In this document: positions 1 to 5,164 of the stretch, one piece after another
How the letters are laid out: each line of letters starts with the position of its first letter
Numbering within the stretch: the first letter of the stretch is position 1
Assembly (NCBI GenBank): GCA_937942935.1
Contig: CALDGT010001207.1
Location: 1 to 6,025, forward strand
Direction of reading: 5' to 3'
From: an uncultured Chloroflexota bacterium
GTDB taxonomy: Bacteria; Chloroflexota; Anaerolineae; Aggregatilineales; Phototrophicaceae
DNA length: 6,025 bases
The notes under the pieces: generated by a model
Databases searched by the model: none
What the model saw: the letters and a program-made list of their open reading frames with translations, nothing else
Told to the model about the DNA's origin: nothing
Program-made: the position numbers and the translations under genes

Positions 1-1
1 C

Positions 2-1585
2 GCTATTTGGAGACTTGGCTTTAATGAGACAGGCACACAATTAATTGCTCGGTTTAGAGATGGCTATTTGGGGGTGTGGGATACCGAATCTCGAACATTG
101 CTGTATGAATTCGGAGAATCTCAATTAGGATATAAAAACCCTGCTTATGGGAAAATTTATCACTATCCTAATATGCCGCTTAATCCCTCTCGTTATTCCG
201 AAATAGGTATCCTAACCGAGGATGAGAGCAAATTTATCGACCTTATGCCCGGATTCATAACGATATGGGATATTCAAACAAATACAATATTACATAAGTT
301 ACAGACACAATCTAGCCCAATAACTGGAAGACCTTTTCGACCATACGAAACATTAAAAATCATCCAATCTACAAATGAAGCAGAGGCAATGCAACTCATT
401 GAATCGTATGATGTGATGAATCGCATTCCGCTTTCGTATGATTCTGATGCACTTCAAATTTATCGTAGTCCACAATTTAATTATTTCATCGGTTTAAGCA
501 ACGATTTGCTGTTGGTTTGGGATACAGATGGAAACGAGTTAGTAAACTCAGATTTCACAGCATCTTGCAAGCAGGTGCGTAGTACACAATTAAGTTTGAA
601 TAATACCCGTTTACTAGATTACCACTATGATGTTGCTTGTATTTGGGATACAGAAAATGGTGAGTTGCTCTATACAATGCCAATCACAGATTATCAACCA
701 AGCGCATCTGAAAATTATTTTTTCACAGTCTCTAAGTCTGAGGATGATGAAGATAGAGTTTTGAAATTATGGGATTTTAGAACCGATACTTTCGTAGAAC
801 TTATCAGGCAAGATGATATTACAATGCCTGCTGAATCAGCAATAAGCACAAATGAAGAATTCGTTGTGGCTTTTGATGGCAGAAATATTTTTGCATGGGA
901 TATTCAAACGCAAAGCATCATCACCTCATTTCAAGTAACACATAGCGGTTTCGGAGAATTAACAATCAGTTCTAATGATGAGTTTATCGCATTTCACACA
1001 TCTTCGGATGTAATGAATAGTTCACAAGACAACCATATTTATGTTTGGGATACAGAAAGCAGAACTCAACTCTATGAAATTGATAAATACTATGAAGAAT
1101 TTATCAGTTGTTTGAGTTTTAGCACGCAAGGGAAATTCTTGCTAGTCGGTTACGAAGGTATGGCTGATTTGTGGGATGCTCAATCGGGTGAATTTATAAC
1201 GACCCTAGTAGATGGTTGCCCCAATTTTTCAAATCAAAGCAGGTATTTTAATTATACTGATTCTCAAATAGCCTTATGGGGAGTTTCTGACATCAATACA
1301 CCATCAACAATCAACGTATTCAGCACAGATTCATTTGAAATAATATATAGGTTCGACTTAGCGGGTGACTTTATCGAGTCTATTGTGTTTAGCCCAATCA
1401 CGAATTTATTGTTGGTTGTAGTAGATGATATGCTTCAGGTATGGGATACAGATAATGGCATGATGCTTTATAACACAATCATGCTAACCGGAATCCGTTG
1501 GGCAGAATTTAACACCGATGGCAACCTCATTATTACAGAAATGAAAGACGGAACTATCCGCATTTGGGGGGTAAATGACAATTAA
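2..1585 (+). CDS. WD40 repeat beta-propeller protein, 5'-truncated by window edge
   Basis: The reading frame is open from the left edge (first full codon at position 2) to a TAA at 1583-1585, giving 527 visible residues. The gene therefore begins outside the window. The in-frame TTG at 68 is not a believable start, because the 22 codons before it already read as a WD40 strand (AIWRLGFNETGTQLIARF). About ten blade motifs of the form hydrophobic-x-W-D/G followed by a polar turn are visible, with Trp codons at 77, 266, 518, 644, 770, 896, 1046, 1172, 1277, 1442 and 1565. Several are exactly 42 residues apart, the usual WD40 blade length. No signal peptide, catalytic domain or membrane span is visible in this part. 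WD40 propellers are protein-interaction scaffolds, and the missing N-terminus could hold an effector or kinase domain, so the function stays open. The base composition is clearly AT-richer than in the genes to its right. Confidence 0.85.
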   Translation, partial: AIWRLGFNETGTQLIARFRDGYLGVWDTESRTLLYEFGESQLGYKNPAYGKIYHYPNMPLNPSRYSEIGILTEDESKFIDLMPGFITIWDIQTNTILHKLQTQSSPITGRPFRPYETLKIIQSTNEAEAMQLIESYDVMNRIPLSYDSDALQIYRSPQFNYFIGLSNDLLLVWDTDGNELVNSDFTASCKQVRSTQLSLNNTRLLDYHYDVACIWDTENGELLYTMPITDYQPSASENYFFTVSKSEDDEDRVLKLWDFRTDTFVELIRQDDITMPAESAISTNEEFVVAFDGRNIFAWDIQTQSIITSFQVTHSGFGELTISSNDEFIAFHTSSDVMNSSQDNHIYVWDTESRTQLYEIDKYYEEFISCLSFSTQGKFLLVGYEGMADLWDAQSGEFITTLVDGCPNFSNQSRYFNYTDSQIALWGVSDINTPSTINVFSTDSFEIIYRFDLAGDFIESIVFSPITNLLLVVVDDMLQVWDTDNGMMLYNTIMLTGIRWAEFNTDGNLIITEMKDGTIRIWGVNDN

Positions 1586-1603
1586 CACACGAAATTCATA
1601 AGT

Positions 1604-1632
1604 CCACCTACTTGAAAATTTTCAAAAAGTGG
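1604..1632. repeat. Palindrome / imperfect hairpin after the WD40 gene
   Basis: A perfect 14-bp palindrome, TTGAAAATTTTCAA, lies at 1612-1625. It is flanked by CCAC (1604-1607) and GTGG (1629-1632), which can pair and extend the structure with an internal loop. It starts 18 bp after the WD40 stop codon. It lacks the GC-rich stem and trailing T-run of a standard intrinsic terminator. A weak terminator or a protein-binding operator for the cupin promoter are both possible, and the sequence alone does not choose between them. Confidence 0.4.
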
Positions 1633-1640
1633 GATACGAT
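1612..1640 (+). promoter_or_regulatory. Candidate sigma70-type promoter for the cupin gene
   Basis: TTGAAA at 1612-1617 matches five of six bases of the -35 consensus. TACGAT at 1635-1640 matches four of six bases of the -10 consensus. The spacer is exactly 17 bp. Transcription would start near 1647, leaving a leader of about 60 nt before the cupin ATG. The -35 box forms the left half of the palindrome at 1612-1625, so a regulator bound there would block it. The call rests only on consensus matching. Confidence 0.35.
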
Positions 1641-1693
1641 GTTACATGGTGCAAGCTATAAGAAGCGTCTTAAACGCAACACTATCTTTTATT

Positions 1694-1699
1694 AGAGGA
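1694..1699 (+). promoter_or_regulatory. Ribosome binding site of the cupin gene
   Basis: AGAGGA lies 8 nt upstream of the ATG at 1708. This is good Shine-Dalgarno spacing and supports that ATG as the start. Confidence 0.6.
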
Positions 1700-1707
1700 A
1701 TTTTAAC

Positions 1708-2058
1708 ATGGCGAATAAAAAAACATCTGTGATTGTCACTCGTTGGCAAGGTAGTGGTCATCCCACCGAATCGGCAATCACCCGTTTGTTGCATAAAGAG
1801 GAATTGCGCCCGTATATGTGGGATGCCAAACCCAACCAGCGACAAGCCGTCCATTCACACGGCACGCATACCGTGTTATATGTGGTCGAAGGTACACTCG
1901 AAGTTACATTACCAGATGAAAACCTCCGTGTCCTCCTCCGTTCAGGCGACCGCATTGATATTCCCCCAACCGTCCGTCATGGGACAGAGGTCGGCAATAA
2001 TGGCGTAAAATGTGCCGAAGCCAGCCTCGCTAATACCAGAGTCAATCTTCAAAAGTAA
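1708..2058 (+). CDS. Small single-domain cupin protein
   Basis: The gene encodes 116 residues, a normal length for a one-domain cupin. Cupin motif 1 is visible as H49-S-H51 followed by a hydrophobic strand and E61-G62. Motif 2 runs from G80-D81 through P86 to H91. H49, H51 and H91 would bind the metal in the beta-barrel. The Glu that normally completes the site, seven residues before the motif-1 glycine, is Thr55 here, with His54 next to it. The site is therefore three-His or four-His rather than the standard three-His/one-Glu. There is no signal peptide, so the protein is probably cytoplasmic. Small cupins of this kind include metal-dependent enzymes and sensory or binding proteins, and the substrate cannot be read from the sequence. 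It is probably transcribed alone: it has its own candidate promoter and RBS and is followed by a hairpin. The shift to a higher G+C content than the WD40 gene begins here. Confidence 0.85.
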   Translation: MANKKTSVIVTRWQGSGHPTESAITRLLHKEELRPYMWDAKPNQRQAVHSHGTHTVLYVVEGTLEVTLPDENLRVLLRSGDRIDIPPTVRHGTEVGNNGVKCAEASLANTRVNLQK

Positions 2059-2079
2059 TTTATCAAACGGTAATCATTC

Positions 2080-2112
2080 TGTGGCGGATTATCTGTTATT
2101 ACATCCGCCATG
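2080..2112 (+). terminator. Stem-loop downstream of the cupin gene, possible terminator
   Basis: TGGCGGAT at 2082-2089 pairs perfectly with ATCCGCCA at 2103-2110. Two G-T pairs can extend the stem outward to 2080-2112, and the loop is 13 nt. It lies 21 bp after the cupin stop codon and before the next gene. No T-run follows (the downstream bases are TGCAATACCTC), so it is not a textbook Rho-independent terminator. It may instead stabilise the mRNA 3' end or act with Rho. Confidence 0.45.
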
Positions 2113-2221
2113 CAATACCTCATCTTATCACCCCCAAAACATGCCCTATCACACTATCGAATAGGAAGATTTTTCTTTATCATATCGTCTAAAAGATGGT
2201 ATTGTATTCAAAAAAATTTTC

Positions 2222-2226
2222 GGAGG
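2222..2226 (+). promoter_or_regulatory. Shine-Dalgarno site that favours the GTG start at 2232
   Basis: GGAGG ends 5 nt before an in-frame GTG at 2232. It is the strongest ribosome binding site near this gene. The upstream in-frame ATG at 2196 has no comparable motif in front of it. Starting at 2232 also places the first membrane helix close to the N-terminus, as in other CcdA proteins. Confidence 0.55.
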
Positions 2227-2231
2227 CGTAT

Positions 2232-3875
2232 GTGTTTGTAGAACTCTCAATCAATTTTCTGGTGGGGTTAGTCTCATTTTTATCACCATGTGTATTACCC
2301 CTCGTCCCTGCCTATATCAGTTATATGGGCGGACGGATGACCTATTCGGTATCGGCACAGGTGGATATTGTGACAGAAGCAGGTGGCACAGCCAAACTCC
2401 GCCGAACAACCGCCATGCGCCTCAGCACTTTTTTACATGGGTTAGCATTTGTCGCAGGATTCACCTTCGTGTTTGTCGTCCTAACCATCCTCGCCACCGC
2501 CTTCATTCAACAAATTGGTAGCACCCGTGTGGTAGAAGGCATTATCGGGCGGATTGGCGGGATGATAATCATCTTCTTGGGCTTCCATTTTATGGGCGCT
2601 CTCCCTGCCCTATTCAAACAATTACGCAAACGCGACTTCATCATCAAAAATCCCCTCTTTTCACTCGGCATGGGCTTATTTTTCACCATCGTCATCGTAT
2701 GGGGATTCACAGGCGCAATCATCCCATTTGGGGATGACCGCATCCCGTTATGGTCAATCGCCATATCTGCGGTATTACTCGCCATTTTATGGACATTTTT
2801 TGCCATTGGTGGCGCATTCACCCAACCTGCTAGTTTTTGGAATAAAGCCATGAATACGGTTGAACTCGCCCTATATGCTGATACCCGCAAGCAAATGGCG
2901 GCGGCTGGCACAAGTGGCTTGGCAGGGTCGGCATTGCTTGGCGTGGTGTTTGCGGCAGGATGGTCGCCTTGCATTGGTCCAACACTCGGCGCGGCAATGA
3001 CCTTAGCCGCCCAACAAGACGTGGGGACAGCGATTATCCTCATCACCGCTTATTGTTTGGGCTTGGGGATTCCATTCCTCATCACCGCATTAATGCTCGA
3101 TAGCGCACAAGGCATTTTGCGCCGTCTAAATAAACACATGAATAAAATTAAAGTCGTGAGTGGCATTATTTTAGTCGCTATCGGCATATTAGTCGCCAGT
3201 GGTCAATTACAACAACTCAGCACCCGCCTATCGGGGGAAGTCGGTGGATTTTCATATACATTCGATGAATGTGCATTTGGTGTTCAACAAGGCGAAATTG
3301 GTGGAGACCAATTAACACGGTGTATCAATGGCGAAAATTATGACGCCCTCAAAGAAGAATTTAAGGCGCGGAATAACAACAATCAACCAGAAGCCTCTTT
3401 GCCTGTTGGCGCGGGGTCAATTTTAGATACCGCCAATCAAATTGGTGAAATTGGGGTTGGAATCGGGCAAACTGCGCCCGATTTTAGCACCACCACCCCA
3501 TCAGGCGATGTTATCCGCCTAAATGACTTACGTGGAAAAACGGTGTTGCTCAATTTTTGGTTTGTCGCTTGTCCACCGTGTAGAAGCGAGATGCCTGCTT
3601 TCCAAAGTATGTATGAATCAGTGACCGATGATGATTTAGTCATCCTCGCTGTGAATTCTACAGATTCAAATGATGCAATGGTGGCATTTGCAGAAGAATT
3701 TGGTCTCACATTTCCCCTCTTGACCGATTCATCTGGCGCAATTATGGATAGATATAACATCACAGGGTTTCCGACTACGTATCTAATTGATGAAAATGGG
3801 GTGATTATTCAATCACAATTAGGTCCCTTGAGCGAAGAAAAATTGATAGACTGGATGTCGGCGCTCGCCTCGTGA
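2232..3875 (+). CDS. CcdA/DsbD-type transmembrane thiol-disulfide carrier fused to a C-terminal TlpA-like thioredoxin domain
   Basis: The product is 547 residues from the GTG start, or 559 if the ATG at 2196 is used. The N-terminal part is a CcdA-family core. Helix 1 carries SFLSPCVLPLVPAY with C20, and a later helix carries AAGWSPCIGP with C247; this Cys pair shuttles electrons from cytoplasmic thioredoxin across the membrane. Spans are predicted near 7-28, 68-90, 103-124, 142-167, 172-196, 229-259, 265-289 and 306-326. Eight spans is two more than the usual six of CcdA, and the extra two lie between the Cys helices. A linker (about 330-408) contains C347 and C364. The C-terminal domain (about 409-547) is a TlpA/ResA-like thioredoxin with C447-P-P-C450 and the cis-proline loop GFPTTYLID (P514). 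An even span number places both termini outside the cytoplasm, which suits an external thioredoxin. The gene opens a three-gene redox operon, and its TGA overlaps the next start codon. The family assignment is firm; the client protein is unknown. Confidence 0.88.
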   Translation: MFVELSINFLVGLVSFLSPCVLPLVPAYISYMGGRMTYSVSAQVDIVTEAGGTAKLRRTTAMRLSTFLHGLAFVAGFTFVFVVLTILATAFIQQIGSTRVVEGIIGRIGGMIIIFLGFHFMGALPALFKQLRKRDFIIKNPLFSLGMGLFFTIVIVWGFTGAIIPFGDDRIPLWSIAISAVLLAILWTFFAIGGAFTQPASFWNKAMNTVELALYADTRKQMAAAGTSGLAGSALLGVVFAAGWSPCIGPTLGAAMTLAAQQDVGTAIILITAYCLGLGIPFLITALMLDSAQGILRRLNKHMNKIKVVSGIILVAIGILVASGQLQQLSTRLSGEVGGFSYTFDECAFGVQQGEIGGDQLTRCINGENYDALKEEFKARNNNNQPEASLPVGAGSILDTANQIGEIGVGIGQTAPDFSTTTPSGDVIRLNDLRGKTVLLNFWFVACPPCRSEMPAFQSMYESVTDDDLVILAVNSTDSNDAMVAFAEEFGLTFPLLTDSSGAIMDRYNITGFPTTYLIDENGVIIQSQLGPLSEEKLIDWMSALAS

Positions 3876-4396
3876 TAAAACGCCTGACTATCACTGTTGT
3901 GAGTGCCATTTTTATCGGCTTGGGATTAGTCATTCTCATTGGCGCGGGATTGCCAAACCGCGCCGATTTTACCGGTTTTCGGTTGCCCAATTCTGCCCGA
4001 CCAATCGCCCCAGAAATCAACGCTATCGCCCCCTCTTTTGACTCATTAGTGAGTTATCAGGGCAAACCCATCATCCTCAATTTTTGGGCGACATGGTGTG
4101 AGCCGTGTTTAGCAGAAATGCCCGATTTACAACGCCTTTATGATGAATATGCGAATCGTGGGTTGGTCGTATTGGGCATCAATTTGGGTGAATCTGAGGC
4201 AGATGTTGATGAGTGGCGCGAAAAACTGAATTTGACCTTTCCTATGATAATTGATAACGGGCAAATTGCGGGGTTGTATCGGCTACGCACCCAACCAACC
4301 ACCTATATCATCTCACCGCAAGGGGTGATTACACAAATTTTTCATGGTACAATCCGCCTAGAGTCTGTGCGCGAGGCAATCGCGCCATTTTTTTGA
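3872..4396 (+). CDS. Membrane-anchored TlpA/ResA-like thioredoxin
   Basis: The product is 174 residues. The GTG start at 3872 overlaps the TGA stop of the CcdA fusion by 4 bp (GTGA). No clear Shine-Dalgarno site precedes it, so it is probably translated by coupling. A short basic N-terminus (MIKR) and a single hydrophobic helix (about 6-27) form an uncleaved anchor or signal. The thioredoxin fold follows, with the active site W75-C76-E-P-C79 and the cis-proline motif P142-T-T-Y. Family members (ResA, CcmG/DsbE, TlpA) are kept reduced by CcdA or DsbD. They reduce specific disulfides outside the cytoplasm, such as those in apocytochrome c or in copper-site proteins of cytochrome oxidase. The position directly after CcdA supports a reducing rather than an oxidising role. 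The choice between ResA-like and TlpA-like function cannot be made here, as no cytochrome gene is visible. The domain resembles the one at the end of the preceding gene, so the operon encodes two extracytoplasmic thioredoxins. Confidence 0.88.
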   Translation: MIKRLTITVVSAIFIGLGLVILIGAGLPNRADFTGFRLPNSARPIAPEINAIAPSFDSLVSYQGKPIILNFWATWCEPCLAEMPDLQRLYDEYANRGLVVLGINLGESEADVDEWREKLNLTFPMIIDNGQIAGLYRLRTQPTTYIISPQGVITQIFHGTIRLESVREAIAPFF

Positions 4397-4401
4397 TAGG
4401 A
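4397..4401 (+). promoter_or_regulatory. Ribosome binding site of the DUF2085 gene
   Basis: TAGGA lies 7 nt before the ATG at 4409, inside the 12-bp gap after the thioredoxin stop codon. It is a modest match, but the only one near this start. Confidence 0.45.
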
Positions 4402-4408
4402 TGACAAC

Positions 4409-5164
4409 ATGCAACAACCGCCCACCAAAAAATCTTTTGCTCTGCGTGCCAATTTTGCTGTTTTGGGGTTAACCCGCAATTGGTTGCGAATTATGCTCAT
4501 TTTCTTGACGATTTATGTCACATTGCCCATTGCCGCCCCTGTCTTGATGCGTATCGGACTCACTGCGCCTGCCCACATCATCTATACCATCTATACCCCA
4601 TTCTGTCATCAATTTGGGTTTCGGTCATTTTATTTATTTGGGGAGCAAGCTGTTTATCCCCGCGCCTACGCTGAAACAGGGCTAAAATCGTATGAAGAAA
4701 TGACTGCCAACATTCCACAATTGCAATTTGCCCCACAAGATGAATTCAAACTCGATTGGGTTTTGGCACATAAGACCTTTTTGGGCAATGAGCAAATGGG
4801 GTACAAACTCGCCTTATGTGAGCGCGATAACATGATTTGGGGCATGATGTTGGTCGGTGGGCTGATTTATGCCTTGCCCCCTGTTCGGCGTAAATTACGC
4901 CCTGTCCCGTTGTGGTTATATGCGTTTGTTGGAGTTGTGCCAATCGGGTTAGATGGCTTTAGTCAATTACTCAGTTACCCACCGTTCAGCTTTTGGGAAA
5001 TCCGAGAGACAACGCCCTTTTTTAGGTCGCTCACAGGGGCGCTATTCGGGTTGATGACCGCATGGTTAGCATTTCCCTATTTGGAACTCGCTATGCGTGA
5101 TACCCGTCGTCAAGTTGAGCGCAAATTATTCAAACGAGGATTAATCCCCCCGCCTAGCCGATAA
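4409..5164 (+). CDS. DUF2085 family integral membrane protein
   Basis: The product is 251 residues. It shows the DUF2085 pattern: C66-H67-Q68 followed by R72-S-F, then L-C137-E-R139-D140 leading into a membrane helix, then P178-x-x-x-D182-G183-x-x-Q186, and R206-x-x-T-G210 before the last helix. Likely spans are about 27-48, 141-158, 166-183 and 206-224, with a basic C-terminal tail. About 70 residues separate the two Cys motifs and form a mostly polar loop (about 79-134). The family has no established function that I can state with confidence. The repeated Cys, His, Asp and Arg positions suggest a metal, heme or disulfide site; that is inference. It lies 12 bp downstream of the thioredoxin gene on the same strand and is probably part of the same operon, so it may be a client or partner of the thiol-reducing system. 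Its 3' end overlaps the convergent phosphodiesterase gene by 11 bp. Confidence 0.8.
   Translation: MQQPPTKKSFALRANFAVLGLTRNWLRIMLIFLTIYVTLPIAAPVLMRIGLTAPAHIIYTIYTPFCHQFGFRSFYLFGEQAVYPRAYAETGLKSYEEMTANIPQLQFAPQDEFKLDWVLAHKTFLGNEQMGYKLALCERDNMIWGMMLVGGLIYALPPVRRKLRPVPLWLYAFVGVVPIGLDGFSQLLSYPPFSFWEIRETTPFFRSLTGALFGLMTAWLAFPYLELAMRDTRRQVERKLFKRGLIPPPSR

Noticed and set aside
68..70. TTG as the start codon of the WD40 gene
   Set aside because: The frame continues upstream to the window edge with WD40-like sequence, so this is an internal Leu codon.
1665..1677. Small hairpin GCGT-CTTAA-ACGC upstream of the cupin gene
   Set aside because: A 4-bp stem is expected by chance and has no T-run or riboswitch-like context.
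1642..1854. Minus-strand open frame covering the gap before the cupin gene
   Set aside because: It overlaps the start of the cupin gene, has no recognisable family, and runs through the cupin RBS region.
2113..2195. Promoter upstream of the CcdA operon
   Set aside because: TATCAT at 2178-2183 resembles a -10 box, but no acceptable -35 box lies 16-18 bp before it, so I did not call a promoter.
2507..3046. 179-residue open frame on the minus strand inside the CcdA gene
   Set aside because: It lies antisense to a clear CcdA domain, has no recognisable motif, and its composition (many Met, Pro and Ala) is typical of a shadow frame.
3437..3763. 108-residue open frame on the minus strand inside the thioredoxin domain
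   Set aside because: It is antisense to a well-supported thioredoxin fold, with no domain or ribosome binding site of its own.
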